A stretch of DNA of 64,000 nucleotides from JANQOH01 sp965243325 (GTDB lineage: Bacteria > Pseudomonadota > Alphaproteobacteria > UBA7887), in contig CBDEUQ010000003.1 of the NCBI GenBank assembly GCA_965243325.1, positions 1,488,001 through 1,552,000 on the forward strand, written 5' to 3'. Below are positions 17,310 through 26,424 of the stretch, in pieces; position 1 is the stretch's first letter, and each line of letters starts with the position of its first letter. Under the pieces are notes generated by a model. It ran no database searches and had not been told where the DNA came from. It saw only the letters and a list, made by a program, of their open reading frames with translations. The translations under genes and the position numbers were made by a program.

Positions 17310-17994
17310 CGGAACGCCGGACGTGGCCGCGGTGCATCACGCGATCCTCCGCCATATCGTCGACTCCGGTCATGCGCCGAATCTCGACGGGCTGGCCGCG
17401 TTTCTCGGGTGCTCGCGCGAGGCCGCGCAGGCCGGCTTGCGGCGTCTGGCGGACGCGCACGGCGTCGTGTTGCACCCCGACGGAGAGCGTGTCTGGGCCG
17501 CGCATCCGTTCTCGCTTGCGCCGACGGGTGTCTCGGTGCACCGGGGCGGCGACGCGTGGTGGGGCAATTGCGTGTGGTGCGCACTCGGCATCGCCGGATT
17601 GCTGGGCGGTGCGGTTACGATCGCGACCGCGATCGGCGGCCGCGACAGGCAGGTGACGCTGCACGTCGAGGACGGCACGGTGGCGGAGTCCGGCCTCTTC
17701 GTGCATTTCCCGGTGCCGATGCGCCAAGTTTGGGACAACGTGATCTACGCCTGCAGCACGATGCTGATCTTCGACGACGAGGCCGACATCGACCCTTGGT
17801 GCGGGCGCACGGGGATTCCGAAGGGCGATGTCCGGCCGCTGCCCGTCGTTGCCGGGTTCGCGCGCGAATGGTACGCGCCATATCTGGACGAGAACTGGCG
17901 CAAGCGATCGACGGTGGAGGCGCGGGCGCTGTTCGCCCGGCACGGCCTCGACGGGCCGATCTGGGACCTGCCGGCTGACGGCGAGCGGTTCTGA
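17302..17994 (+). CDS. Alkylmercury lyase (MerB)-like protein
   Basis: A 230-residue protein with a winged-helix-like N-terminal part (residues 10-65) and a MerB-like C-terminal domain. MerB cleaves carbon-mercury bonds using two Cys and one Asp. Here the block NCVWCALGIAG (Cys 90 and 93) aligns with the MerB WCALD segment, and YACS (Cys 151) aligns with the second catalytic Cys. The Asp after WCAL is Gly, so the classical triad is incomplete. There is no mercury operon (merR, T, P, A) nearby. The gene overlaps era and lies 7 bp before recO, so it belongs to a housekeeping transcript. Activity on organomercury is doubtful; binding or cleavage of another ligand is possible. Confidence 0.75.
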   Translation: MPDGTPDVAAVHHAILRHIVDSGHAPNLDGLAAFLGCSREAAQAGLRRLADAHGVVLHPDGERVWAAHPFSLAPTGVSVHRGGDAWWGNCVWCALGIAGLLGGAVTIATAIGGRDRQVTLHVEDGTVAESGLFVHFPVPMRQVWDNVIYACSTMLIFDDEADIDPWCGRTGIPKGDVRPLPVVAGFAREWYAPYLDENWRKRSTVEARALFARHGLDGPIWDLPADGERF

Positions 17995-18001
17995 GTGCGG
18001 C

Positions 18002-18739
18002 ATGGAATGGCGAGACGATGCCGTAGTGTTGTCCGCCCGGCGGCATGGTGAGTCGGCGCTGATCGTGCATGTGTTGACCGCGAACCACGGTCGCCACGCC
18101 GGCCTCGTTCCGGGCGGCGGCGGACGTCGCCGGCGCGCACGCTATGAACCGGGCACCGAACTGCGCTGCCATTGGCGGGCCCGCCTCTCCGAGCATCTGG
18201 GTACGCTGTCGGGCGAGACGGTGCGGGCGCGCAGCGCCCGCCTGTTCGACGACGCAGGCCGGCTTGCGGCGCTCGTTGCGGCGTGCGCGCTGTGCGATGC
18301 GGTGCTGCCGGAGCGGGCGCCGCACGAGGCATTGTTCAGAGCGCTGATCGCCTTTCTGGACACGCTCGAAACGGAGGCTGAGCGCGAGATCTGGTCCGCC
18401 GCCTACGTGCGGTGGGAAGTCGGAGTGTTGGCGGAAATCGGCTTTTCCCTCGACCTCAGCCGCTGTGCCGCCACCGGCGCGCGCGACGATTTACGCTGGG
18501 TTTCGCCACGCACCGGGCGGGCGGTCTCGCGCGCCGGCGGCGACGGTTACGCCGACCGCCTTCTGGCGCTGCCAGGGTTTCTGATCGGCGCCGGCGCGCC
18601 AACTCCCGAGGCGGTCGGCGCCGGACTGCGTCTCACCGGCCATTTCCTCCGCCGCCACGACCTCGCCGGCTCCGGCATCCTGCCAGCCGCGCGCGAGCGC
18701 CTGTTGCATCACCTCGCGACGGTGGAGGCGTGGGCGTAA
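18002..18739 (+). CDS. recO: DNA repair protein RecO
   Basis: A 245-residue recombination mediator that helps load RecA onto SSB-coated single-stranded DNA. The N-terminal OB-fold starts MEWRDDAVVLSARRHGESALIV, followed by GLVPGGGGRRRRARYEPG typical of alphaproteobacterial RecO. The helical C-terminal domain contains WEVGVLAEIGFSLDLSRCAATG. The zinc-type Cys cluster of Gram-positive RecO is not present. It closes the era cluster and converges with cofC over 26 bp. Confidence 0.93.
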   Translation: MEWRDDAVVLSARRHGESALIVHVLTANHGRHAGLVPGGGGRRRRARYEPGTELRCHWRARLSEHLGTLSGETVRARSARLFDDAGRLAALVAACALCDAVLPERAPHEALFRALIAFLDTLETEAEREIWSAAYVRWEVGVLAEIGFSLDLSRCAATGARDDLRWVSPRTGRAVSRAGGDGYADRLLALPGFLIGAGAPTPEAVGAGLRLTGHFLRRHDLAGSGILPAARERLLHHLATVEAWA

Positions 18740-18765
18740 CGGGCCGCGCGTGCGACCCCTCGCCG

Positions 18766-19368
18766 TCAGTCCGCGGTATCGCGCGCGACGAAGGCGGCGT
18801 AGTCCCCAGGCGTGTCCACGTCGAAGGCGAGGCGCGGTCGATCGACAGTCACGACGCGCCAACCGCGCCGGCGTGCCTCTGCTGCGTGGGCCGTGGCACT
18901 GTCAGGTCCGAAGCGGAAGCGAAACGCCGCCGCACTCGGCAGCACCAGCGCGTTGGTGCCGCGGCGCGAGCCGTCGCGAGCGATCGCCAGTAAGCCTGGT
19001 CCCGCGCCGACATCGATCAGGTGTTCGATGTCTTCGACTGCAAGGAACGGCAGGTCGCTCGGGAGCACGAGCAGGGTGTCGATTCCAGCGCGTCGGGCGA
19101 TCTCTCTCGCTTCGTCGAGCGCCTGGTTGAGACCGCTGCCGGACTGCGCCAGCGCGCCGACGCCCAGCGCGCGTGCATATTCGAGAGTGTCGGCGCCGTC
19201 GCTGACCACCTGGATGACGGAGAGCGGCACGCAGCACGCCGCCGTGGCGAGCGTCCGGTCGAGAAACCGGCGGCTGAGCGCCTGTCGGTCGGCATCGCAG
19301 AGCACCGCTGCCAGCCGCGACTTGCCGCGCGCCAATGCCTTCGCCGGGACCACGATCCACAGGCTCAT
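18766..19368 (-). CDS. cofC: 2-phospho-L-lactate (or related) guanylyltransferase
   Basis: A 200-residue nucleotidyltransferase that activates 2-phospholactate, phosphoenolpyruvate or 3-phosphoglycerate with GTP for coenzyme F420 synthesis. Motifs are IVVPAKALARGKSRLA at the N-terminus, VLPSDLPFLAVEDIEHL, DGSRRGTNALVLP and a DVDTPGDY block near the end. Which C3 acid it uses cannot be told from these motifs. It is the last gene of the F420 operon; its ATG overlaps the cofD stop (ATGA). A stand-alone CofC differs from the fused forms of some bacteria. Confidence 0.92.
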   Translation of the reverse strand: MSLWIVVPAKALARGKSRLAAVLCDADRQALSRRFLDRTLATAACCVPLSVIQVVSDGADTLEYARALGVGALAQSGSGLNQALDEAREIARRAGIDTLLVLPSDLPFLAVEDIEHLIDVGAGPGLLAIARDGSRRGTNALVLPSAAAFRFRFGPDSATAHAAEARRRGWRVVTVDRPRLAFDVDTPGDYAAFVARDTAD

Positions 19369-20300
19369 CGCCCGGAGATGCTGCGGGCAAGGCGCAGCGT
19401 TTCCTCGGCCAGCCGCGCGGCCGCATCGGCATCGCGCATGACTGCATCCACCGCTGCCACCGCCTTGCCCGCGATCCGCAACCCCGCGTCGGCACGATCC
19501 ACGACGAGGCCGTCGAGCAGGTCGCCGTAGAACGCAGCTACGCCCGCCGCCGTCGGTTCGTGCCCGAGGCTCCGCATGACTTCCGCCGCGGGCCCCTTGA
19601 TTGCCTTGCCAGCGATGATCGGCGACACCGCGACGAGCGGTGCGCGGCGGCGGCCAAGGGCGCGACGCACGCCTGCGATCAAGAGGATGGGGAGGATGCT
19701 GAGCGGCGGGTTCGATGGGCAGATAATGATCGCCTCCACGGACGGGGCCGCAAGCGCCTGGGCGAACGCCGGACTCGGCACGGCGCGTTCGACGCCGTCG
19801 AACGCGAGCGCGGTAACCGTCGGTTTGGCGCGGTGGCGGACGAAATAGTCCTGGAATGCCAGTCGACCGTGCTCCGCGGTGTCGACAAGCGTGCGCACCG
19901 GCATGTCGCTCATCGGTGCGATGCGGCAGGCAACGCCCAAGCGTGCGGCGAGATATGTGGTGACGGCGCTGAGGGTTTCCCCGGCCGCAAGACGGCGCGT
20001 GCGTTCGAGGTGGGTGGCAATGTCGCCGTCGCCGAGCCGGAACCATGTCTCGCCGCCCAAACTCTCCAGTGCTGCCATGACGTGCCACGTCTCGTCGGCG
20101 AGACCCCACCCGGTGCGAGGATCGCCGCGCCCGGCGAGCGTGTAGGTCACGGTGTCGAGGTCGGGCGAGATGGAGAGGCCGAGATGCTTGAAATCGTCTC
20201 CCGTGTTGACGACAACCAACAGCGCGTCGGGAGCAAGCACGCGCGCCAACCCCTGCGCCAGCCGCGCGCCGCCGACTCCACCCGCGAGGACGAGGATCAT
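19365..20300 (-). CDS. cofD: 2-phospho-L-lactate transferase
   Basis: A 311-residue transferase that joins the activated C3 unit to the deazaflavin Fo. The N-terminal ILVLAGGVGGARLAQGL, NTGDDF, SPDLDTVTYTLAG, ETWFRLGDGDIATHLERT and the conserved CPSNPPLSILPIL are all CofD landmarks. The family Lys/Gly loop SPIIAGKAIKGPA is intact. It lies between cofE and cofC with 9-bp and overlapping junctions. Confidence 0.95.
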   Translation of the reverse strand: MILVLAGGVGGARLAQGLARVLAPDALLVVVNTGDDFKHLGLSISPDLDTVTYTLAGRGDPRTGWGLADETWHVMAALESLGGETWFRLGDGDIATHLERTRRLAAGETLSAVTTYLAARLGVACRIAPMSDMPVRTLVDTAEHGRLAFQDYFVRHRAKPTVTALAFDGVERAVPSPAFAQALAAPSVEAIIICPSNPPLSILPILLIAGVRRALGRRRAPLVAVSPIIAGKAIKGPAAEVMRSLGHEPTAAGVAAFYGDLLDGLVVDRADAGLRIAGKAVAAVDAVMRDADAAARLAEETLRLARSISGR

Positions 20301-20309
20301 CCGATGGGC

Positions 20310-21101
20310 TCAGCGGAACAGGTCATGTTCGGCAGGGCGCACCAACTCGGAGGCACTGCCGTCGCGCCGCGCGTAGGGAACCCCGCGCGCTACCACGATC
20401 GGCCGGCCCTCATCGGCCTGGCCCATCACCACGGACGCGGCGGCGGCGATCTCATCGGCGAGCGCCGTCTCGCTGACGCGGAGTTCGCGCCCGTGCAGGT
20501 CGGGTCGTTGGCGGAGATCGACGAGGCCCGGCAATCCGGCGACGCCGATCGCCAGTCCGACCGTTCCCAGGCGCCAGGGGCGGCCAACACTGTCGTTGAC
20601 GACAACGCCGACCTCGATTCCGAGCCGTCGGCGAAGACCGGCACGCAGGCGAGCGGCGGAGGCGTCGGGGTCGTTCGGCCACAGCAGCACGTGGTCGTCC
20701 CCGGGCACGTTCGACGTGTCTATGCCCGCATTCGCGAGGATCATGCCCGACCGATGGACAACGATGAGCAAACCGGGTTGACAGCGCAGCACCGACCGCG
20801 ATTCCGACAACACGAGCTCGACCAGACGCGGGTCCTTTTCAGCTTCGGCCGCAAGCGAGACAGCGCGCCGACCCGCCCTTACGTCGGCGAGAGAAACGAG
20901 GCGTCCCTCAGCCTTGGATACAATTTTTTGCGCGACGACGGCGACATCGCCGTTGGAAAGGGAGACGCCTGAGACGGCGGCGGCCTCGGTGGTAACCGAT
21001 GAAAGGTCGTCTCCCGGGGCAATCATCGGCACGCCGGACAAACCGATGAGCGTGAGTTCGGCGGGCGCCGCTGCAGCAGCGGCAGCTGCCGCATCAGCCA
21101 T
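20310..21101 (-). CDS. cofE: Coenzyme F420-0:L-glutamate ligase
   Basis: A 263-residue ligase that adds gamma-linked glutamates to F420-0. Landmarks are VVAQKIVSKAEGR, RSGMILANAGIDTSNV, LLWPNDPDASAARLR, VVVNDSVGRPWRLGTVGLAIG and the C-terminal VVARGVPYARR. The single-domain length means the FbiB-type nitroreductase domain of Actinobacteria is absent. The extreme N-terminus is an Ala-rich run. It overlaps npdG by 8 bp. Confidence 0.95.
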   Translation of the reverse strand: MADAAAAAAAAAPAELTLIGLSGVPMIAPGDDLSSVTTEAAAVSGVSLSNGDVAVVAQKIVSKAEGRLVSLADVRAGRRAVSLAAEAEKDPRLVELVLSESRSVLRCQPGLLIVVHRSGMILANAGIDTSNVPGDDHVLLWPNDPDASAARLRAGLRRRLGIEVGVVVNDSVGRPWRLGTVGLAIGVAGLPGLVDLRQRPDLHGRELRVSETALADEIAAAASVVMGQADEGRPIVVARGVPYARRDGSASELVRPAEHDLFR

Positions 21102-21765
21102 CGGCGGCGACGCCGGTCACGCGAATGCCAGCGTCCGGGATCCCGTGACGCCGGTTGATCGAAATCAGCACCGAGGTGAGACCCTCGGCAACGGCCGAAT
21201 TGGCTATCGGCCCCGCATGCCACGCGCGCAGGTTGATGGACGCGGCGAGGTCGATCGTCGTCTGGCGCGCGTCGGCGTCGTCGCCGCATACAAGCACGTC
21301 GCAGTCTATCGGGTGTGCGAGGTCTCCAAGGTGATGCGCGGAAACGTTCTGGAAGGCCGAGACCACGCGTACCGCCCCGCCAAGCTCGGCTTGCAGCGCG
21401 GCGACCGCCGAGCCGCCCTCGGGCAACTGCACGCGCGCGACCCGGGGCGGTTTCAACGGCACGGTCGCGTCGATCAGAATCTTGCCCGCAAGCGCATCTG
21501 CGACTGCAAGCGCGGTCGCACGCTGCGCGGCGTACGGCACGGCGAGCAGAACGATTTCGGCGGCCGCGGCGGCCGCGGCGTTGTCCGTGCCGGATACTGA
21601 CGGGTGCGCAAGCTTGCGGTTCAGGTCCGCCGCCGCGGCTGCGCCGCGCGCTGCGTTACGTGAGCCGATCGTCACCGTGTGGCCGGCATGGGCGAAGCGC
21701 AGTGCCAAGCCGCTTCCCTCCGCGCCCGTGCCACCGAGAACGGCCAGACGTCGGCTTGCGCTCAC
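21094..21765 (-). CDS. npdG: F420H2:NADP oxidoreductase
   Basis: A 223-residue enzyme of the F420-dependent NADP reductase family, which exchanges hydride between F420 and NADP. It carries the Rossmann motif LAVLGGTGAEGSGLALRFA, TIGSRNAARG, EIVLLAVPYAAQ, ILIDATVPLKPP, SAFQNVSAHHL and a C-terminal INRRHGIPDAGIRVTG. The start is GTG, overlapping the fbiC stop (GTGA). Its place inside the biosynthesis operon suggests the cell makes F420H2 from NADPH and uses it. Confidence 0.92.
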   Translation of the reverse strand: MSASRRLAVLGGTGAEGSGLALRFAHAGHTVTIGSRNAARGAAAAADLNRKLAHPSVSGTDNAAAAAAAEIVLLAVPYAAQRATALAVADALAGKILIDATVPLKPPRVARVQLPEGGSAVAALQAELGGAVRVVSAFQNVSAHHLGDLAHPIDCDVLVCGDDADARQTTIDLAASINLRAWHAGPIANSAVAEGLTSVLISINRRHGIPDAGIRVTGVAADG

Positions 21766-24176
21766 GCGACCCGCCGCGTTGGAGGCGTCTGCACGATCGG
21801 CGCGAGCGGCGGCGCCGCATAGGCGCGCGCGCTGCGGCTTGCCGGGACCTCGCCGTACAGCGTCGTGCGCTGGCGCGGTTCGCGTCCGGCGTCGGCAATG
21901 ATCCGCTCCATGCGCTCCGGCGGCATTTCCTGGCCATGCTCGGTCCCGGCGGCGCGCGAGATGCTCTCGTTCATGAGGGTGCCGCCAAGATCGTTGACGC
22001 CCGCGTCGAGGCATGCGGCGACTCCCTCCGGCCCCATCTTCACCCACGACGCCTGAATGCTGACGATCTCCGGATGCAACGTGAGGCGGGCGACAGCATG
22101 CATGAGTGTCGCCTCCCGGAACGTCGGCCCCTTGCGCGCGTGCCCCTGCATGTAGACCGGAGCCGCCATATGCACGAACGGCAACGGCACGAATTCGGTG
22201 AACCCGCCGGTTTCCCTCTGCAGCTCGCGCACGCGCAGCAGATGCCGCGCCCACGACTTCGGCGTTTCCAGGTGGCCGAACATGATCGTCGCCGTGGTGT
22301 TGAGACCCAGGCGGTGCGCATGGCGCATCACCGTCAGCCAGCCCTGCGTGTCGATCTTGTCGGGGCAGAGGACCGCCCGGACGTCGTCGTCGAGGATTTC
22401 TGCCGCGGTCCCGGGCAGTGTGCCGAGACCCGCTTCGCGCAGCAGGGAAAGAAATTCCGGAACCGTGCGGCCGGAGGTCTCTGCCCCCTGCTGAATCTCC
22501 AGTGGAGAAAAGGCGTGGACGTGCATGTCCGGCAGTGCCGCTTTGACGGCGCGGACAAGAGCGACGTAGGTATCACCCGTATAGTCGGGGTGGATGCCGC
22601 CCTGCATGCAGACTTCGGTAGCGCCCCGTTGCCAGGCTTCGGCGGCGCGGCGGACCACTTCCTCAAGCGCGAGATCGTACGGCCTGCCGCGCAGGCCGTC
22701 GGACAGGCGGCCTTTCGAGAAGGCGCAAAAGCGGCACCGGAAGTAGCAGATGTTGGTGTAGTTGATGTTGCGGTTGACAACATAGGTCACGCGGTCGCCG
22801 GAGACTGCGCGCCGTAACGCGTCCGCGGCGGCGCATACCGCGTGGTAGTCGGGGCCACGGGCGGCAAACAGGCGGACGACCTCGGCCTCGTCGTACGTGC
22901 CCGGGCGGTCGCAGAGCCGGGCGATCGTCGGGTCGACACTGGACGCGGCGGGCGCCTGCGGGACATCACGCGCGGCAGGCGTGCGAGTGCCGCCCGGCGA
23001 CCACGTATCGACGCGGGCAAATCCGCTCGAATCGGCGGCCCGCACCGTTGCCCGGATGAGCGACGGGTCCAGCCAGCGTTCCGCCCGGGCGACATACTCC
23101 GGGTAGATGGCAAGCCGTTCAACGAGCCGGAACCCGGCATTTTCGGTGCGCTGGTCGAGGTCGCGCAGGTGTGGCCACGGAGCCTCCGGGTTGACGTGAT
23201 CGGGGGTTACGGGGGACACGCCGCCCCAGTCGTTCAGCCCGGCTGCGAGCAGGCGGTGCCAGGCATTGCCGCTCAAGTTGGGCGGTGCCTGGACGTTCGC
23301 GTGCGCCCCCAGTGCGATCCGTGCCGCGGCGATCGTCCAGATCAGGTCGTCGAGATCCGGCTCGACGGCGCCGGCCATGCGCGTGCCCGGCTTGGCGCGG
23401 AAGTTCTGAACGATGACTTCCTGGAGGTGGCCATGCTCGCGGTGCCGACGGCGCAGCGCCAGCAGCGTGTCGATGCGTTCCGCGCGCGTCTCGCCGATGC
23501 CGATCAGCAGGCCGGAGGTAAAGGGCACTCGGGCCGCGCCCGCGGCGGCGATCGTTGCGAGACGCACGCCCGGCCGCTTGTCGGGAGAGCCGAAGTGCGG
23601 CCCGCCGCGTTCGCACAGCCGCTCGGCGGCACTTTCCAGCATCAGTCCCTGACTGACCGAGACGCGACGCAGCCGCGCGATGTCAACCGCATCCATCACG
23701 CCGGGGTTGACGTGCGGCAGCAGCGACGTTTCCGACAGCACGAGAGCGCACATTTCGGCGAGGTACGACAGCGTGGAGTCGTATCCCAGCGCGTCGAGCG
23801 CGCGCCGGGCGGCAGGATAGCGCGCCTCCGGCTGGTCGCCGAGCGTGAACAGCGCCTCGCGGCAGCCCGCCCGTTCACCGGCGTGCGCGATGGCGAGCAC
23901 CGCGTCAGGTTGAAGATAGGCTGGCCGGCTGTCCTTGGGCGTTTCGGCGAACGTGCAGTAGTGGCAGACGTCGCGACACAGTTTGGTAAGCGGGATGAAT
24001 ACCTTGCGCGAATAGGACACGACGTTGCCGTGGCCGGCATCGCGCAGACGGGCCGCGGCGCGGACCAGATCGTTTGCGGGCGCCGCGCGCAGCAGTCGGC
24101 GCAACCGCGCATCCGGCCAGCCCGCCGGCTCGCCAGGCGCCTCGCGCAGGGCCGCAAGGTCGCTTGTATCCGCCAT
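21762..24176 (-). CDS. fbiC: 7,8-didemethyl-8-hydroxy-5-deazariboflavin (Fo) synthase, CofG-CofH fusion
   Basis: An 804-residue protein with two radical SAM domains that together make the F420 chromophore Fo from tyrosine and a ribityl-diaminouracil. The N-terminal CofG half has CRDVCHYC (Cys near 67, 71, 74). The C-terminal CofH half has CYFRCRFC (around residue 475-482). Both clusters are complete. ATG 24176 starts the family similarity; an upstream in-frame start at 24263 adds only an unrelated Gly/Arg-rich stretch. It is the first gene of the operon. Confidence 0.96.
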   Translation of the reverse strand: MADTSDLAALREAPGEPAGWPDARLRRLLRAAPANDLVRAAARLRDAGHGNVVSYSRKVFIPLTKLCRDVCHYCTFAETPKDSRPAYLQPDAVLAIAHAGERAGCREALFTLGDQPEARYPAARRALDALGYDSTLSYLAEMCALVLSETSLLPHVNPGVMDAVDIARLRRVSVSQGLMLESAAERLCERGGPHFGSPDKRPGVRLATIAAAGAARVPFTSGLLIGIGETRAERIDTLLALRRRHREHGHLQEVIVQNFRAKPGTRMAGAVEPDLDDLIWTIAAARIALGAHANVQAPPNLSGNAWHRLLAAGLNDWGGVSPVTPDHVNPEAPWPHLRDLDQRTENAGFRLVERLAIYPEYVARAERWLDPSLIRATVRAADSSGFARVDTWSPGGTRTPAARDVPQAPAASSVDPTIARLCDRPGTYDEAEVVRLFAARGPDYHAVCAAADALRRAVSGDRVTYVVNRNINYTNICYFRCRFCAFSKGRLSDGLRGRPYDLALEEVVRRAAEAWQRGATEVCMQGGIHPDYTGDTYVALVRAVKAALPDMHVHAFSPLEIQQGAETSGRTVPEFLSLLREAGLGTLPGTAAEILDDDVRAVLCPDKIDTQGWLTVMRHAHRLGLNTTATIMFGHLETPKSWARHLLRVRELQRETGGFTEFVPLPFVHMAAPVYMQGHARKGPTFREATLMHAVARLTLHPEIVSIQASWVKMGPEGVAACLDAGVNDLGGTLMNESISRAAGTEHGQEMPPERMERIIADAGREPRQRTTLYGEVPASRSARAYAAPPLAPIVQTPPTRRVA

Positions 24177-24270
24177 CTCCGAACTCCGCTCCCCCGCCGC
24201 CGCGGCGCAGCGGAGTTTCCCGGACGAGCCGCGGCCGGTCAACCTGCCGCCGCCCGCCCGCACGTCGCCG

Positions 24271-25602
24271 TCAGACCTGGTCGAGCGCCTGCTCGAGGTC
24301 GGCGATGATGTCGTCGAGGGTCTCGATGCCGATCGAAAGGCGGACGACGTCGGGGCCGGCGCCGGCAGCGACCTGCTGTTCCTCGGTAAGCTGGCGGTGA
24401 GTCGTCGACGCGGGATGCAGGATCAGGCTGCGCGTATCGCCGATGTTGGCGAGGTGCGAGAACATCCGCACCGAGTCGACGAACTTGAGCCCCGCATCGT
24501 AGCCGCCGTCGAGGCCGAAGGTGAAGACCGACCCGGCACCCTTCGGCGTGTATTTCCGCGCTAGGGCGTAATAGGGGCTGGACTCAAGCCCGGAATAGGA
24601 CACCCATCTTACCTTCGGGTGCTTCTCCAGCCACCGTGCGGCGGCGAGCGTGTTCGCGCAGTGGCGTTCCATGCGCAGCGGCAGGGTTTCGACCCCCTGG
24701 AGCAGGTTCCACGCCGCCGTCGGGTTGAGCGTCGGACCGTAGTCGCGCAGCGCCACGGCGCGCACCTTCATGGTGAAGCCGAAGTCGCCGAAGGTCTCGG
24801 CAAAGGTCAGCCCGTGATAGGCCGGGTCGGGCCGGCTCAGTCCGGGGAACTTGTCGTTCTGGCGCCAGTCGAACCTGCCCGACTCGACGACGATGCCGCC
24901 CATGGTGTTGCCGTGGCCGCCGATGAACTTGGTCGTCGAATGGACGACGATGTCGGCGCCCCACTCGAAAGGACGGCACAGGTAGGGAGAGGCCAGGGTG
25001 TTGTCGACGACAAGCGGTATGCCGTACTCGCGCGCCACGGCGGCGACCGCCTCCATATCGACCACGATGCCGCCCGGATTGGCGAGACCTTCGAGGAAGA
25101 TGAACTTGACCCTGTCCGTCATCGCCGCGCGGAAACTGTCCGGGTCGGTCGGGTCCACGAAGTGGCACGTCCAGCCGAGCTTGGAGAAGCTGTGGCCGAA
25201 CTGGGTGATCGAGCCGCCGTAGAGATTGCCCGACGCGATGAACTCGTCGCCCTGCTGCAAAAGGGTCGCGGCAACGAGGAACTGCGCCGCATGCCCGCTC
25301 GCCGCCGCGACCGCACCGCGGCCGCCCTCGAGCGCTGCGACACGCTCTTCCAGCACGGCGACCGTCGGGTTGGTCATGCGCGAGTAGACGAAGCCGAACG
25401 TCTGCAGGTTGAACAGCGACGCGGCGTGGTCGGCGTCGTCGAAGACGAACGATGTGGTCTGGTAGATGGGTGTCGACCGGGCGCCCGAGTAGGGGTCGGG
25501 ACGGGCGCCGGCGTGTACGGCGAGCGTCTCGATCCCGTACGCGTCGGGCGTCTCGATACGGTGCATCGCGGCTGCCGCGGCGCCCGTCGTCTGTTCGTTC
25601 AT
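24271..25602 (-). CDS. metY: O-acetylhomoserine sulfhydrylase / aminocarboxypropyltransferase
   Basis: A 443-residue PLP enzyme that makes homocysteine from O-acetylhomoserine and sulfide. It contains the AVHAGARPDP start, YSRMTNPTVAVLEERVAALEGG, SGHAAQFLVAATLLQQGDEF, the PLP-Lys motif VVHSTTKFIGGHG, and C-terminal SLILHPASTTHRQL. ATG 25602 starts the family similarity. The next gene upstream on the same strand encodes a CoA-binding protein, a pairing common in related genomes. fbiC lies 94 bp downstream and may have its own promoter. Confidence 0.93.
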   Translation of the reverse strand: MNEQTTGAAAAAMHRIETPDAYGIETLAVHAGARPDPYSGARSTPIYQTTSFVFDDADHAASLFNLQTFGFVYSRMTNPTVAVLEERVAALEGGRGAVAAASGHAAQFLVAATLLQQGDEFIASGNLYGGSITQFGHSFSKLGWTCHFVDPTDPDSFRAAMTDRVKFIFLEGLANPGGIVVDMEAVAAVAREYGIPLVVDNTLASPYLCRPFEWGADIVVHSTTKFIGGHGNTMGGIVVESGRFDWRQNDKFPGLSRPDPAYHGLTFAETFGDFGFTMKVRAVALRDYGPTLNPTAAWNLLQGVETLPLRMERHCANTLAAARWLEKHPKVRWVSYSGLESSPYYALARKYTPKGAGSVFTFGLDGGYDAGLKFVDSVRMFSHLANIGDTRSLILHPASTTHRQLTEEQQVAAGAGPDVVRLSIGIETLDDIIADLEQALDQV

Positions 25603-25657
25603 GTTCAACCTCGTTCCGATGGCCGCCACCGCTCCGTGGCGGGTCCGCCGCCGCGGT

Positions 25658-26197
25658 TCAGCGTGGCGGGCGTAGGCTCTTCGCCGTCACGATCCGCGAG
25701 TTGATTCCGCACCACCCGAGCTCGCCCGACAGGCGACCGAACTCGATCTTGGGACAGCGGTTCATCACCACCTCGAGCCCCGCCGCTTCGGCGCGCGCCG
25801 CCGCTTCGTCGTTGCGGACCGTAAGCTGCATCCACAGGACCTTGATGCCCTTGGCATCCTTCTCGGCGATCGTGTCCTCGGTGATCGCCAATGCTTCCTC
25901 GGACGAGCGGAAAATATCCACCATGTCGAGTGCGCACGGCACCTCGGCAAGCGAGCCGTAGACCGTTTCGCCGAGAATCTCCTCTCCCGCCCGGGCGGGA
26001 TTGACGGGGATCACGCGATAGCCCTTCCCCGTGAGATACTTCATCGCGTAGTAGCTCGGCCGCCGCCAGTGGGTGCTGGCGCCGACCATGGCGAATGTGC
26101 GCACGGTACCGAGAATCCGGCGCAGCTTGTCGTCGGAATACGAATCGTGGTGCGGAAGATGGATCGGCGCATTGCCGTCTTTCGCCATCTCGCTCAT
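25658..26197 (-). CDS. CoA-binding domain protein (YccU-type)
   Basis: A 179-residue single-domain CoA-binding protein, function not established. The Rossmann-like signature is FAMVGASTHWRRPSYYAMKYL, followed by YRVIPVNPARAGEEILGE and LDMVDIFRSSEEAL. The C-terminal CPKIEFGRL also fits the family. It lies 55 bp upstream of metY on the same strand. A start at the second Met (26188) is possible. Confidence 0.88.
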   Translation of the reverse strand: MSEMAKDGNAPIHLPHHDSYSDDKLRRILGTVRTFAMVGASTHWRRPSYYAMKYLTGKGYRVIPVNPARAGEEILGETVYGSLAEVPCALDMVDIFRSSEEALAITEDTIAEKDAKGIKVLWMQLTVRNDEAAARAEAAGLEVVMNRCPKIEFGRLSGELGWCGINSRIVTAKSLRPPR

Positions 26198-26424
26198 GTC
26201 GCCCGACCTTTCGACTGATCGCGGTTACCGGACGCGGGAGCGCGCACGCGAACTCCAGCCTGCCGCCGAAGCGCTTCTAGGCACCGGCCGGGACAGTGTC
26301 AAGCGGGTGGCCGGGGGACGCGGGGTGTCCCAATTCACGGCTATCCGTCCCTAGCGGTCTGCCATTGCGCCGGGAAAATGGCACAAATAAAGAACATTGC
26401 CAAATGCGCAGGCCGCTGGCGGGC

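Noticed and set aside
25603..26424. A SAM riboswitch before metY or the CoA-binding gene
   Set aside because: The 55-bp gap before metY is too short and no pseudoknot-like SAM-II pattern was seen upstream of the pair.
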